The notes below the pieces were generated by a model that searched no databases, was not told the origin of the DNA, and saw only the letters and a list, made by a program, of their open reading frames with translations. Below, piece by piece: positions 54,100 through 63,463 of a DNA stretch of 64,000 nt. The position numbers and the translations under genes were made by a program. The DNA lies in assembly GCF_004353225.1 (NCBI RefSeq), contig NZ_CP037934.1, positions 2,294,001-2,358,000 on the forward strand, written 5' to 3'. The DNA comes from Marinobacter sp. JH2. GTDB taxonomy: Bacteria > Pseudomonadota > Gammaproteobacteria > Pseudomonadales > Oleiphilaceae. Numbering within the stretch: position 1 is the stretch's first letter; each line of letters starts with the position of its first letter.

Positions 54100-55845
54100 C
54101 TACCCCCTATCCCCGGAAGCCGAAGCTCCAACATCAGTAACTTCCAGCTCTGGCTTCACATTCAGCAACCGCAACGCATCTCCCATGACCCGGGCAAAGA
54201 CCGGCGCAGCCACTTCACCACCGTAATACTCGCCAGACTGAGGCGCATCTACGGCCACCACCGTGACGATTTTCGGATCGTCAATCGGTGCCATGCCCGC
54301 AAAAATCGCCTTGTACATGCTGTCCTCATAGCCGTGTGCTCCTACGAGGTGCACCGTTCCGGTTTTGCCGCCAGCCGCGTAAAGGCCCGGCTGAGCTCGG
54401 CCTCCCGTGCCTTTCGCTACGGCATCTTTCAGCATCTTTCGGACTTCATAGGTCACTTTTTCGCTTAGAACCCGCTGCCCTTGTGGCCGCTGCTCTTGCT
54501 TCAAGAGACTGACCGGATACCGTATGCCGCCATTGGCCAACACCATGTAGGCTTGAGCCAACTGCAAGGCATTGACGCTCAAGCCATATCCATATGACAG
54601 GGTTGCTTCCTCAACCGGACGCCATTTCGGACGGGCGGGCAGGACACCGACGGCTTCACCGGGAAAACCAATCCCCGTTGCCTGCCCCAGACCCATGCGC
54701 GAGAACAGATTACTCAGAACATCCCCACCCAGGTCGTTCGCGATCTTGCTGACCCCAACGTTGCTCGATTTGACGATAATCTTGGTCAGATCCATTACAC
54801 CGTAGTTTCGATAGTCCCGAATGGTGAAGCGTCCGAAGCGACGATAACCGGGCGAGGTATCAATGGTGCTATTGATGCTGTACTCACCAGACTCCAAAGC
54901 TGCCGCAATCGTCAACGGCTTGATGGTGGAACCCGGCTCGAATAAATCGGTTATAGCCTTGTTGCGTAAATTCTCGACGGCTAACTGTGAGCGGTCATTC
55001 GGGTTATACGAGCCCTGATTGACCATCGCCAGTACCTCACCGGTACTGACATCGAGCATAACCAAAGTCCCGCCGCGGGCCTTATGAGCTCCCACAACCG
55101 CTTTCAGCTCACGGTAGGCAAGGTACTGAAGCCGGAGATCGATGCTCAATTCAAGATCTTTGCCGGGGCGGGCATCACTCACCAACATCAAATCTTTAAT
55201 GATATGGCCGCGACGATCTTTAAGAACACGCTTTGCACCCGGCTCACCTTCCAGCCATTGGTTGTAGGCCAGCTCAATACCTTCCTGACCGTCTTCGTCT
55301 ATGTTGGTAAAGCCGACAACGTGAGCAGTCACCTCACCGGCGGGATAGTAACGACGATATTCCTGGCGCGCATAAATGCCGCCGAGCCCCAACGCTAAAG
55401 CTTCTTTAGCCATCGCAGGCTGAACCTTACGGCGCAAATAGATAAATTCACGACTCGCGTAATCGCGAAGGCGCTGGCGCAGCTCCCCTTCGGATAATTC
55501 CAACAGTCTGGCGAGCACCGCCAACTTCGGATGCTCGGGATCAATTTCTGACGGGTTCGCCCATACAGTCTGAACCGGGGTGCTCACTGCCAACGGCTCG
55601 CCATGGCGGTCCGTCACCACACCGCGGTGAGCATCAATGGACTCTGTTCGAATAGTGCGAACATCACCCTGCTGGCGTAAAAAATCATTATCAACAACAA
55701 GCAAATCGGTCAGCCGCCAACCAATGCCCAGCATCACCAACAGAAAAACGCCCAGCACAGAGTAAAAGCGCCAAGCTTTCAAGCCTGCCACCAGTCGCTG
55801 CACCCTGCTGTTTGTCTGTTCGCTTCGAGCGGACAAATTGGCCAC
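54100..55845 (-). CDS. ftsI: Septal transpeptidase FtsI (PBP3)
   Basis: FtsI cross-links septal peptidoglycan. The 581-residue protein has one transmembrane helix (FYSVLGVFLLVMLGIGWRL), the RGVVTDRHGEPLAVSTPVQTVWANP region and a transpeptidase domain with the serine in GSTIKPLT, SSNVG and KTGTVHL. The codon at the chosen start is GTG. It sits between ftsL and murE. Confidence 0.97.
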   Translation of the reverse strand: MANLSARSEQTNSRVQRLVAGLKAWRFYSVLGVFLLVMLGIGWRLTDLLVVDNDFLRQQGDVRTIRTESIDAHRGVVTDRHGEPLAVSTPVQTVWANPSEIDPEHPKLAVLARLLELSEGELRQRLRDYASREFIYLRRKVQPAMAKEALALGLGGIYARQEYRRYYPAGEVTAHVVGFTNIDEDGQEGIELAYNQWLEGEPGAKRVLKDRRGHIIKDLMLVSDARPGKDLELSIDLRLQYLAYRELKAVVGAHKARGGTLVMLDVSTGEVLAMVNQGSYNPNDRSQLAVENLRNKAITDLFEPGSTIKPLTIAAALESGEYSINSTIDTSPGYRRFGRFTIRDYRNYGVMDLTKIIVKSSNVGVSKIANDLGGDVLSNLFSRMGLGQATGIGFPGEAVGVLPARPKWRPVEEATLSYGYGLSVNALQLAQAYMVLANGGIRYPVSLLKQEQRPQGQRVLSEKVTYEVRKMLKDAVAKGTGGRAQPGLYAAGGKTGTVHLVGAHGYEDSMYKAIFAGMAPIDDPKIVTVVAVDAPQSGEYYGGEVAAPVFARVMGDALRLLNVKPELEVTDVGASASGDRG

Positions 55846-55863
55846 CTTGCTGCTGTGATAGTT

Positions 55864-56268
55864 CTAGTTAGCCGCAATCGGCGTCATCAAAGGCACCAGC
55901 ACGATATCCTGCCGCCCCGGAACTCTCATACCAAAACGTTCTGCTGCCAGGTTCTCAACACGACCATGAGCACTCAGAGCACTCTGCTCCAATAAAAGCT
56001 GACTCCACTCCCTCTCGTGGGCGTCACGTTGCTGCTGCAGTGTCGACAACGCATTGAAGAGCTCTCGGTTCTCGTGCGCGCTCACGACCACCCCAATAGC
56101 GGAGACCGTCAGCACCAGCAATAGAACCAAAGACACGAGAACCTGCTTTTCACGAGCTGTATCGAAGACTTCTCTAGAAACTCGAACTGCCGAGACAACG
56201 CCTTCTCGGACTTTCTCTTTGTTCAGTTTTGCGGTTTTCGTCGGTTGTTCTATAGCTACGGCACCCAT
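55864..56268 (-). CDS. ftsL: Cell division protein FtsL
   Basis: FtsL forms a coiled-coil complex with FtsB and FtsQ and activates FtsWI. The 134-residue protein has a cytoplasmic tail of about 45 residues, a transmembrane helix (VLVSLVLLLVLTVSAIGVVVSA) and a coiled coil (FNALSTLQQQRDAHEREWSQLLLEQSAL) ending in the RVENLAAERFGMRVPG motif. Identification rests on topology, that motif and position between rsmH and ftsI. Confidence 0.94.
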   Translation of the reverse strand: MGAVAIEQPTKTAKLNKEKVREGVVSAVRVSREVFDTAREKQVLVSLVLLLVLTVSAIGVVVSAHENRELFNALSTLQQQRDAHEREWSQLLLEQSALSAHGRVENLAAERFGMRVPGRQDIVLVPLMTPIAAN

Positions 56269-56295
56269 GGCGTCTCGCTCCCTTGCGAATTCGCT

Positions 56296-57252
56296 TCAGT
56301 TGGTTCTTCGTTCCAATACCCGCATAACAGCACTGCGAGCCCGAACGTTCTCGTCTATTTCATGATCGCTGGCCTTATTGGCCTTACCGACCAGACGGTA
56401 AGAAGACTGCATCTGCTCCGCCGTCACTGGCACGCCTTTTGGAATCTTTGGCCCTTGAGCCAAATCCCTCATAAACCGCTTAACCAAACGGTCTTCAAGC
56501 GAATGGAAGCTGATCACCACCAGCCTGCCACCGGGAACCAGGCGTTCCGCGGCGACTTTCAACCCGATTTCCAAGTCTTCCAGCTCCCGATTGATATAGA
56601 TTCGGATTGCTTGGAAGGTGCGTGTCGCCGGGTGTTTATGCTTCTCTTTCTTCGGCACCGCCTCGGCGACCAGCTCAGCCAACTGCCGAGTCGTCTCCAA
56701 AGGCTCCTCAGCTCGACGCTGAACCACCAAACGCGCAATACGGCGAGAGAAGCGCTCTTCGCCGTACCGGAAAATCACGTCTGCAATGTCTTTCTCGTCC
56801 GCACTGGCCAGCCACTGCGCCGCGCTTGGCGCCTGCTGTGGGTTCATCCGCATATCCAAAGGACCATCGCGCATAAACGAGAACCCGCGCTCAGCATCAT
56901 CCAATTGGGGCGACGACACACCGAGATCCATCAATACACCGTTGACGGTCGGCCATTGCTTGGCATCCAATGCGCCAGTGAGCTCAGCAAACGAGCCGTG
57001 AAACCAGTCAAACCGCTGATCGCTGGCCGCCAACTCTTCTGCCACCCGAATCGCCTCAGGGTCTTTATCGACACCTAACAAACGCCCCTGTTCGTTGAGC
57101 TGGCTCAGAATGAGCCGGCTATGTCCACCGCGCCCGAACGTGCCATCGACATAACAGCCTGCGCTGTCATTAACCAGATAGTCGACGGCCTCATCGAGCA
57201 ACACGGAGCGATGCCTGAAACCTTCAACTGAGTCAGAATCCGGCTTGGTCAT
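56296..57252 (-). CDS. rsmH: 16S rRNA (cytosine-1402-N4)-methyltransferase RsmH
   Basis: RsmH methylates N4 of C1402 in 16S rRNA; RsmI, encoded at 58.4 kb, adds the 2'-O-methyl to the same base. The 318-residue protein shows [54 protein letters not shown] and [15 protein letters not shown]. Its ATG overlaps the mraZ TGA as ATGA. Confidence 0.98.
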   Translation of the reverse strand: MTKPDSDSVEGFRHRSVLLDEAVDYLVNDSAGCYVDGTFGRGGHSRLILSQLNEQGRLLGVDKDPEAIRVAEELAASDQRFDWFHGSFAELTGALDAKQWPTVNGVLMDLGVSSPQLDDAERGFSFMRDGPLDMRMNPQQAPSAAQWLASADEKDIADVIFRYGEERFSRRIARLVVQRRAEEPLETTRQLAELVAEAVPKKEKHKHPATRTFQAIRIYINRELEDLEIGLKVAAERLVPGGRLVVISFHSLEDRLVKRFMRDLAQGPKIPKGVPVTAEQMQSSYRLVGKANKASDHEIDENVRARSAVMRVLERRTN

Positions 57253-57707
57253 AGTGACAGAGCCTCCATTTCAGGCGGCACATCGTCATCGTCAGAAGAC
57301 TCATCCAGCCAGGCCACCCAACGCTCTTCGCTCCAGAGCTCCCACTTATTACCCTGACCGATCAACATCAATTTCTTTTCCAAATAGGCGTAACTTCTAA
57401 GTGTGGGCGGTACAAGAATGCGGCCAGCCGAATCAAGCTCCATGGGCGCTGCGTTACCGAGCATCAGACGCTGCAAACGACGAACTGGCTTCTTGATATT
57501 GGGCAAAGCTTCAATCTTGGGTCGTAAGACTTCCCATTCGGGCTCTGGATACAGCAGTACGCAACGCTCTTCATCTGTATTGGCACTGGCAGTCAAAACA
57601 ATACGGCCACCACAAAGCTGCGCGAGCTCTTCGCGCAGCTTTGTCGGAATCGCTAAGCGACCCTTCGCGTCCATATTGATGGCATGACTGCCAAGAAAGT
57701 TGCTCAT
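57249..57707 (-). CDS. mraZ: Transcriptional regulator MraZ
   Basis: MraZ represses its own operon by binding tandem repeats near the promoter. The 152-residue protein has two SpoVT/AbrB-like repeats: [20 protein letters not shown] and [21 protein letters not shown], the family's DxKGR and DxAGR turns. It is the first gene of the cluster. The operator-like repeats at 57732-57756 lie directly upstream. Confidence 0.97.
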   Translation of the reverse strand: MSNFLGSHAINMDAKGRLAIPTKLREELAQLCGGRIVLTASANTDEERCVLLYPEPEWEVLRPKIEALPNIKKPVRRLQRLMLGNAAPMELDSAGRILVPPTLRSYAYLEKKLMLIGQGNKWELWSEERWVAWLDESSDDDDVPPEMEALSL

Positions 57708-57731
57708 TTACGTCGCATCCAAGGGTGCCAT

Positions 57732-57756
57732 TTCCACAAAAAACCACTTTTTCCCA
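57732..57756 (-). promoter_or_regulatory. Three-repeat MraZ operator
   Basis: On the minus strand: TGGGA-AAAAG-TGGTT-TTTTG-TGGAA. Three TGG-starting pentamers sit with an exact ten-base period, 25 bases before the mraZ ATG and just downstream of a candidate -10. The known E. coli MraZ sites are TGGGN pentamers separated by five bases. Two of the three repeats here deviate at the third G. Confidence 0.7.
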
Positions 57757-57765
57757 CTTCCGCAC

Positions 57766-57794
57766 ACTATAGAAACACGCAAAAGACAATGCAA
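57766..57794 (-). promoter_or_regulatory. Candidate mra promoter of the cell-wall cluster
   Basis: Minus strand: TTGCAT (57794-57789), 17-base spacer, TATAGT (57771-57766). The -10 matches five of six consensus bases; the -35 keeps only TTG. Transcription would begin near 57760, placing the MraZ repeats around the start site. Between this and rnpB (57795-58002) I see only AT-rich sequence with no gene. Confidence 0.5.
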
Positions 57795-58002
57795 GCGCCG
57801 CTTTCGCTGTCGCAAGGCCAAAAGTTCCTTTAATGACAAGAGGTTACGAAATAGAAATTTATGGAGAGTCTGAAAAGACGAAGAGAAGTAGAGAAAAAAC
57901 AAGAACCTGCAGAGCGTTCTGAACACTTAACCTAAAGCATAAGATCTTTTGGCTATAACCGCAGGGTTGTGAGAAGTACGCACATTAAATAATGATAGGA
58001 AA

Positions 58003-58352
58003 AAGAGCTCGCCGATAAGCCGGGTTCTGTCTTGGACAGTCATTCATCTAGGGCCTGCGTCACCACAGGCCTCAAGCAACCTACCCGAATCCAGCGCGGG
58101 CCACGCCAACGGATTCCTATTTGGTCTTGCTCCAGGTGGGGTTTACCATGCCGTGAACTGTTGCCAGTCACGCGGTGCGCTCTTACCGCACCATTTCAAC
58201 CTTACCGGCGCCCGAAGGCACTTAGGCGGTGTATTTTCTGTTGCACTTTCCGTCGACTCGCGCCGCCCAGGCGTTACCTGGCACCTTGCCCTATGGAGCC
58301 CGGACTTTCCTCCCCCGGTAAAACCGGCGGCGACTGTCTGGCGAGCTCGGAG
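58003..58352 (-). ncRNA. rnpB: RNase P RNA (type A)
   Basis: The catalytic RNA of RNase P, which matures tRNA 5' ends. Read on the minus strand it has the conserved GGAGGAAAGTCCGGGCTCC near the 5' end, AGGGCAAGGTGCCAGGTAACGCC, AGAGCGCACCGCG, and the 3' segment CTAGATGAATGACTGTCC followed by ACAGAACCCGGCTTATCGGC. Helix P1 forms between GAGCTCGCC at 58341-58349 and its partner at 58005-58013. Ends are set from P1 and are accurate to a few bases. A weak promoter, TTGCCG-16-TATTGT (58384-58357), precedes it. Confidence 0.95.
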
Positions 58353-58389
58353 CTGACAATACCCCTACAGCCGCCTACGCGCAAGTGCT

Positions 58390-59259
58390 TTAGCCTCCCT
58401 TCATCTCTAAGGCCCGCTGATAGAGCTCATTCTTCCCCAGACCACATACATCCGCCACGATTCTCGCCGCCTTTTTCACCGGCAGCTCTTTAACCAGCAT
58501 CGCCAGCAATTTATTAGCATCAACTGAAGCCTCTGCACCCTGCACACCTTCCGAGCCTCGGATCATCACCACGAACTCCCCTTTGGCTCCGTGCGGGTCA
58601 GCTAGCAGCTCCGACAACACTTCTCCAGCAGGTCCCGCATAGAAGGTCTCGAAGGTTTTGGTCAGCTCCCTGCCTAACACGCACTCTCGATCCGCACCCA
58701 GAACCTCGATGAGATCTTCCATAAAGTCGGTGATTCGGTGAGGTGACTCATAGAACACCAGCGTCGCCGGCTGATGCTTAAAACCTTCCAGCGCAGTCTT
58801 TCGCCCAACCCGCTTAGCCGGCAAAAAGCCTGCGAACAAAAACTGATCGGTCGGCAAGCCGGCTGCGGAAAGCGCTGCCACCAGAGCGCATGCGCCAGGT
58901 ATTGGTGAAACCGAATAGCCAGCCGCCCGAGCCTCTCTCACTAGTATGTAGCCAGGATCGGAAATCAGAGGCGTACCCGCATCGGACACCAAGGCCACAC
59001 TCTGCCCTTGCGACAAAGCATCAAGGATCTGGCTGACCCGAGCCCGTTCGTTGTGATCATGGAGCGCAAGCATCTGTTTGTTTAGCCCAAGATGCTGAAG
59101 CAACCTGCCGCTATGACGCGTATCCTCCGCCGCCACTAAATCGGCTTTAGCCAACACCTGACGCGCACGCTCCGTTACATCATCGAGATTTCCGATCGGC
59201 GTTGCGACAACGTATAGCTGTCCACCGGCACTAACGGGCGTTCGCTCAGAACTGGGCAT
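58390..59259 (-). CDS. rsmI: 16S rRNA (cytidine-1402-2'-O)-methyltransferase RsmI
   Basis: RsmI adds the ribose methyl of C1402 in 16S rRNA. The 289-residue protein shows LYVVATPIGNLDDVTERAR, AEDTRHSGRLLQHL, VSDAGTPLISDPGYILVREA and FYESPHRI, then a C-terminal helix. The ATG at 59259 has GGAG upstream; a longer frame to 59319 starts in poor sequence. Divergent from lpoA. Confidence 0.97.
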   Translation of the reverse strand: MPSSERTPVSAGGQLYVVATPIGNLDDVTERARQVLAKADLVAAEDTRHSGRLLQHLGLNKQMLALHDHNERARVSQILDALSQGQSVALVSDAGTPLISDPGYILVREARAAGYSVSPIPGACALVAALSAAGLPTDQFLFAGFLPAKRVGRKTALEGFKHQPATLVFYESPHRITDFMEDLIEVLGADRECVLGRELTKTFETFYAGPAGEVLSELLADPHGAKGEFVVMIRGSEGVQGAEASVDANKLLAMLVKELPVKKAARIVADVCGLGKNELYQRALEMKGG

Positions 59260-59402
59260 AAAATGACTCCGGAGAATGGATAACATGATTATATAGCCGG
59301 CCCATGACAGCCACGTCATGTGAAATACGCCGGGAGCTGGTAAACTTGCCAGCTAATTAGCGGCATCACAAGCCCAATGATCCGGAGACGACCGAGCCTG
59401 CC

Positions 59403-61262
59403 ATGATGACATACCGCAACTCATTACCTACGCTAACGCTACTTGCCGTGCTGATGACCCTGCTTAGCGGCTGTGCGTCCATCAATCTTGACACTCATGT
59501 TGCCGAAACGCCGGAACAGGCCCTAACCATAGCGGCGGATGAAAACGACCCACAACGCGCCCAGCGTTACCTGCTCCGCATAGCCAGCGATTACCAGAAC
59601 AAAGGCAATCACACCGCGGCCAGGAAAATACTTCGGCACAACCTGTTAAAGTCAGCCAAAGGCCAGCCTCTCGAACAGCAGCGGTTGCTTGCTATGGCCA
59701 GCGCGATCGAGTTGGATGACCGAGCCTGGGCCAAAGAACTCGCCGCCACCGGCAACGCTGAAGATTTCCTAAACTACCCCAGCGATTTGTTGCCCCGAGC
59801 TGCAAACCTGCAAGCACAAACCTACGCGCTAGCAGGCAAGCCTCTTGATGCAGCGACAACACTGATCTTGCTTGGCCAGACCGATAGCAGCACCAGCCCG
59901 CAGAGTATTCACGACAAAATCTGGAGCCAACTGAAGAACGTTAGCTCAACCAAGCTGCAAGCCAATACCGACAACGCCATCGGGTTTGAAAACCAAGGTT
60001 GGCTTGAACTGGCGATGACACTCCGGAACACAGACGGCAACCTGGATGCACAAGGTCGACTCATTCGGGAATGGCAAAACAACTGGCCAGGACATCCTGC
60101 CGCCCAAACTCTGCCGAAAGATCTGGCCCTTATGGCAGACATCTCTTCCTTACGACCAGAAAACATTGTCTTGGCGCTGCCACTCAACGGCCCCCTAGCC
60201 AGTGCAGGCAAAGCTATTCGAGACGGCTTCATCTCGGCCTATTACAATGACATCAGTGCCAATCGCAGCAAAACCGATATCCGCGTTGTGGATACAACCA
60301 ACCAGTCTTTTCGCGACCTCTACAGCAAACTGAGCAGCGGCAACGCTGATTTGATCGTTGGCCCACTTGAGAAAGACGGCTTAACAGAACTGGCAGATAT
60401 GAACACCCTTCCCGTCCCTGTGCTCGGTCTAAACTATTTACCTAGCGACAGCAAAGCACCTAGCGGCCTTTACCAATACGGCCTCTCTGCCGAAGACGAA
60501 GCGCGACAAATTGCGGAACAACTTGCGGCAGACAACATCACTCGGATTCTCGCGCTCATCCCTAACGGCGAGTGGGGAGACCGAGTTACCTCTGCTCTGA
60601 CCAATAAACTTCAAGAAACTGGCGTAACGGCACTGCAGGTACAGCGATTCATCCCGGAAGACAACCTTCGCGCCATTACCGCCGACGTTCTTGGCGTAAC
60701 GGCGTCTCGCCAGCGCGCAATCGATGTTGAGCGCACCATTGGCCTGAACGTGGAATTCGAACCCCGACCACGCCAGGATGCCGAAGCCATTGTCATGGTT
60801 GCCGCACCGACCATCGCCCGGCAGTTCAAACCACTGTTTGCTTTCTATTTCGCAGGCAATCTTCCGGTCTATGCGCCGTCTATAACCTACGAAGGTATCC
60901 CCAACCCGAGCCGTGACCGCGATTTAAACAACGTGATCTTCACGGATATCCCTTGGGTTCTTGCGGGAGACAACCCGTTACGTAGCGATGCGGAACAGTA
61001 CCTAAGTGGCACCAAAGGCCAATTGGGCCGCCTGTTCGCTATGGGCGCTGACGCCTGGCAACTCAGCAAGCGCTTACCGCTTCTACAGCAGGTCAAAGAT
61101 GCTGCCATCGATGGACATACGGGCACGCTTACCATGGCCCCATCTGGCGCCATACACAGAGAACAGCTGTGGGCCAAATTTGTTAATGGCACCCCCGAAA
61201 TACTCGAAACAAAATCCCCGGACGCGCTCGTTTCCGACGAACAAGAACGAACTAACGATTAG
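59403..61262 (+). CDS. lpoA: LpoA-family outer-membrane activator of PBP1A
   Basis: LpoA is an outer-membrane lipoprotein that stimulates PBP1A through the wall. The 619-residue precursor has a lipoprotein signal with lipobox LLSGC, an N-terminal helical TPR-like region (about residues 35-255), and a C-terminal periplasmic-binding-like domain starting IVLALPLNGPLASAGKAIRDGF. Two adjacent ATG codons are possible starts. The order lpoA-yraN-DiaA-like matches enterobacteria. Confidence 0.94.
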   Translation: MMTYRNSLPTLTLLAVLMTLLSGCASINLDTHVAETPEQALTIAADENDPQRAQRYLLRIASDYQNKGNHTAARKILRHNLLKSAKGQPLEQQRLLAMASAIELDDRAWAKELAATGNAEDFLNYPSDLLPRAANLQAQTYALAGKPLDAATTLILLGQTDSSTSPQSIHDKIWSQLKNVSSTKLQANTDNAIGFENQGWLELAMTLRNTDGNLDAQGRLIREWQNNWPGHPAAQTLPKDLALMADISSLRPENIVLALPLNGPLASAGKAIRDGFISAYYNDISANRSKTDIRVVDTTNQSFRDLYSKLSSGNADLIVGPLEKDGLTELADMNTLPVPVLGLNYLPSDSKAPSGLYQYGLSAEDEARQIAEQLAADNITRILALIPNGEWGDRVTSALTNKLQETGVTALQVQRFIPEDNLRAITADVLGVTASRQRAIDVERTIGLNVEFEPRPRQDAEAIVMVAAPTIARQFKPLFAFYFAGNLPVYAPSITYEGIPNPSRDRDLNNVIFTDIPWVLAGDNPLRSDAEQYLSGTKGQLGRLFAMGADAWQLSKRLPLLQQVKDAAIDGHTGTLTMAPSGAIHREQLWAKFVNGTPEILETKSPDALVSDEQERTND

Positions 61263-61264
61263 TC

Positions 61265-61636
61265 ATGGCCAAGGACGGCAAAAAGGCGCTAGGCGACTTC
61301 TACGAAGGGGTGGCAGCTCGTTACCTTACGAGCCGGGGCGTCTCCATAATTGAACGCAACGTCTACAACCGGGGCGGAGAGATTGATCTCATCGGACTCG
61401 ACGGCGACGTGTTAGTGTTTTTCGAAGTGCGGTACCGCAAAACCAACAGCTTGGTAGATCCTCTAGACTCAATCACCGCAAGCAAGCAGAAGTGTTTGAT
61501 AAGGGCCGCCTCGTTTTATCTTCATCGAAACAACCTATGGGATACAGAAGCGCGCATCGACGTGGTTGGTATTACGCCGGGAACTACCAGCAAATACCGG
61601 GTACAATGGGTTAAAAATGCAATTCAGGCAGATTAG
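61265..61636 (+). CDS. yraN: YraN / UPF0102 family protein
   Basis: A 123-residue protein of UPF0102, with a restriction-endonuclease-like fold suggested by the GGEIDLIGLDGDVLVFFEVRYRK segment, which carries the D...E.R pattern. KALGDFYEGVAARYLTSRGVSIIERN opens it. Biochemical role is unproven; involvement in DNA processing has been proposed for the fold. It lies two bases after lpoA and 10 bases before the SIS gene. Confidence 0.93.
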   Translation: MAKDGKKALGDFYEGVAARYLTSRGVSIIERNVYNRGGEIDLIGLDGDVLVFFEVRYRKTNSLVDPLDSITASKQKCLIRAASFYLHRNNLWDTEARIDVVGITPGTTSKYRVQWVKNAIQAD

Positions 61637-61646
61637 TACCGGCACC

Positions 61647-62237
61647 ATGACCAATACCGAAGAACGAATCAATTACTGGTTTGCAAACCACATGGAACAG
61701 ACAGCGCAAGCTGCTGTCACCGCAGGCCCCGCCATTGGAACCGTAGCAGATGCGTTCGTAACCACACTGCTCCAGGATGGCAAAATTATCGCTTGCGCGA
61801 ATGGCAACGCCAACGTGCTTACGCAATACCTGTGCACGGCACTGCTCTCAAGGTTTGACCAGGATCGTCCCGCGCTCCCCGCCATCAACCTGGGCGCGGA
61901 CGCGACCACCTACTCTGCGATTTGCCGCGACAATCGTTTTAATGACACCTTCTCAAGGCAAGTAAGGGCTGTGGGCAAACCCGGAGACCTACTATTTGTG
62001 GTTGTCGATGACGGCCACAAAGCCAACCTGATTCAAGCTATTCAGGCGGCCCACGATCGGGAAATGATGGTTGTCGTCCTCAGCGCACGGGAGAAATCGG
62101 ACATCACCTCTCTGATGCACCCGGAAGACCACGAAGTTGCGTTGAACGATCTGTCACCCCACGAAGCCACACCATTAATGATGGTGATCATCAATGCTTT
62201 GTGCGATCAGATCGATGCGAAGCTATTTGGCGGGTAA
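61647..62237 (+). CDS. DiaA/GmhA-like SIS-domain protein with degenerate sugar-phosphate motifs
   Basis: A 196-residue SIS-fold protein in the position of diaA, the DnaA-binding initiation factor. The fold is recognisable in LLSRFDQDRPALPAINLGADATTYSAI, RQVRAVGKPGDLLF, IQAAHDREMMVVVLSAR and the end NALCDQIDAKLFGG. The sugar-phosphate loops are eroded: CGNGxSAxxxQHF is CANGNANVLTQYL, and STxGNSxx is VDDGHKAN. It is unlikely to be an isomerase; a DnaA-related role is possible but unproven. ATG at 61647 is used; an ATG at 61617 lies inside yraN. Confidence 0.85.
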   Translation: MTNTEERINYWFANHMEQTAQAAVTAGPAIGTVADAFVTTLLQDGKIIACANGNANVLTQYLCTALLSRFDQDRPALPAINLGADATTYSAICRDNRFNDTFSRQVRAVGKPGDLLFVVVDDGHKANLIQAIQAAHDREMMVVVLSAREKSDITSLMHPEDHEVALNDLSPHEATPLMMVIINALCDQIDAKLFGG

Positions 62238-62272
62238 AAAAAAGCCGGCAAGCCGGCTTTTTTTATTTCACT
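62237..62272. terminator. Bidirectional terminator between the SIS gene and sspB
   Basis: AAAAAAAAGCCGGC, AA loop, GCCGGCTTTTTTTA. A perfect GC-rich stem with A and T runs on both sides; it overlaps the sspB 3' end. Confidence 0.9.
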
Positions 62273-62682
62273 ACCTTTAGCGTCGGCCGGCCAGAAGGCC
62301 TTTCGCCCGCTTTCGGAGCGGGAACATCATCCCCTTCCGGATCAGGAAAGCCCGGCTCGCTGCCGAACACCATTCCTTCACCATTTTCTTTTGCATAAAT
62401 TGCCAGCACAGCCTGCAGTGGAATGAACACCTGCATGGGTACGCCGCCGAATCGAGCGCTAAACTCAATCGCTCCATTACCAATCACCAGACCCCGTACG
62501 GCACCAGTACTGATATTCAGAACAATCTGACCATTAGCTACGTGCTCTGTCGGCACCTGAACACCCTGAACACCCGCATCAACCACAATATACGGGGTAC
62601 AGTCGTTGTCCAGAATCCACTCATTCAGCGCCCTTACCAAGTAGGGGCGGCTGGAGGTCATGGCAATATTTAAATCAGACAC
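62263..62682 (-). CDS. sspB: ClpXP specificity-enhancing factor SspB
   Basis: SspB delivers ssrA-tagged proteins to ClpXP. The 139-residue protein shows SRPYLVRALNEWILDNDCTPYIVVDA, NISTGAVRGLVIGNGAIEFSARFGG and the C-terminal ClpX-docking peptide RPTLKVVK after an acidic, proline-rich linker. It starts with GTG and has AGGAG eight bases upstream. It lies 38 bases after sspA. Confidence 0.97.
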   Translation of the reverse strand: MSDLNIAMTSSRPYLVRALNEWILDNDCTPYIVVDAGVQGVQVPTEHVANGQIVLNISTGAVRGLVIGNGAIEFSARFGGVPMQVFIPLQAVLAIYAKENGEGMVFGSEPGFPDPEGDDVPAPKAGERPSGRPTLKVVK

Positions 62683-62720
62683 TACAACAACTCCTGATTT
62701 GGAAGCCGGGCGCTATGCCA

Positions 62721-63356
62721 TCAGCTGCGAATATCTTCTTCAAGATCAGAAAGGCTAGCCTTAAAGCCTTCGCGACTGAAGATACTCTCCATATACTTGA
62801 GCAGCGGCTTGGCCTGCTTGTCTTTATCGCTCAGTTCGATACCGAGCGCCGGCAGACGCCACAAGATCGGCGCAATACAGCAGTCCACAATGGTGAACTC
62901 TTCAGACAAGAAGAACGGCATTTCCGCAAACAGAGGGCCGGTCGCCAGCAAGCTTTCTTTCAGCTCTTTACGCGCGGCATCTGAAGCCTTACCGGTTGGC
63001 TGAGCAACGATCTGATCAACCAAAGCACACCAATCTTTCTGAATCCGGTGGATCATCAAGCGGCTGTTAGCTCGTGCAACGGGGTACACAGGCAAAAGCG
63101 GTGGATGCGGGAAACGCTCATCCAGGTATTCCATCATGATGTTCGGTTCGTATAGAACCAAATCACGATCCACCAATGTCGGTACGGCGTTGTACGGGTT
63201 CATATCCGCCAATTCTGCCGGAGGGTTGTCCGGCTCCACATCAACAACATCAACGGTAACACCCTTTTCCGCCAATACAATACGCACACGATGGCTGTAA
63301 TGGCTGTTTGGGTCCGAGAAAAAAGTCATTGATGACCGCTTGGTCACAACGCCCAT
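62721..63356 (-). CDS. sspA: Stringent starvation protein A, GST-like
   Basis: SspA binds RNA polymerase and modulates transcription during starvation. The 211-residue protein has the glutathione-transferase fold without the catalytic residue pattern: [64 protein letters not shown] precedes the ATG at 63356. It lies upstream of sspB, the standard pair, and downstream of petC. Confidence 0.96.
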   Translation of the reverse strand: MGVVTKRSSMTFFSDPNSHYSHRVRIVLAEKGVTVDVVDVEPDNPPAELADMNPYNAVPTLVDRDLVLYEPNIMMEYLDERFPHPPLLPVYPVARANSRLMIHRIQKDWCALVDQIVAQPTGKASDAARKELKESLLATGPLFAEMPFFLSEEFTIVDCCIAPILWRLPALGIELSDKDKQAKPLLKYMESIFSREGFKASLSDLEEDIRS

Positions 63357-63407
63357 ATAAGCTACCTCACGATTCAAAAATCGAAACAATCCAGTAAACG
63401 CAAAAAA

Positions 63408-63433
63408 CCAGCGGTCCTTGAAGGGACCGCTGG
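63408..63433 (-). terminator. Terminator between petC and sspA
   Basis: CCAGCGGTCC, loop, GGACCGCTGG, followed on the minus strand by GGTTTTTTG. It separates the cytochrome bc1 operon from sspAB. Confidence 0.88.
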
Positions 63434-63463
63434 AATCTAGGATTAAGGATTATACCCTAAATC

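Noticed and set aside
58032..58493. 153-codon plus-strand open frame over the RNase P RNA
   Set aside because: The region is the conserved rnpB structure on the other strand, plus the rsmI end.
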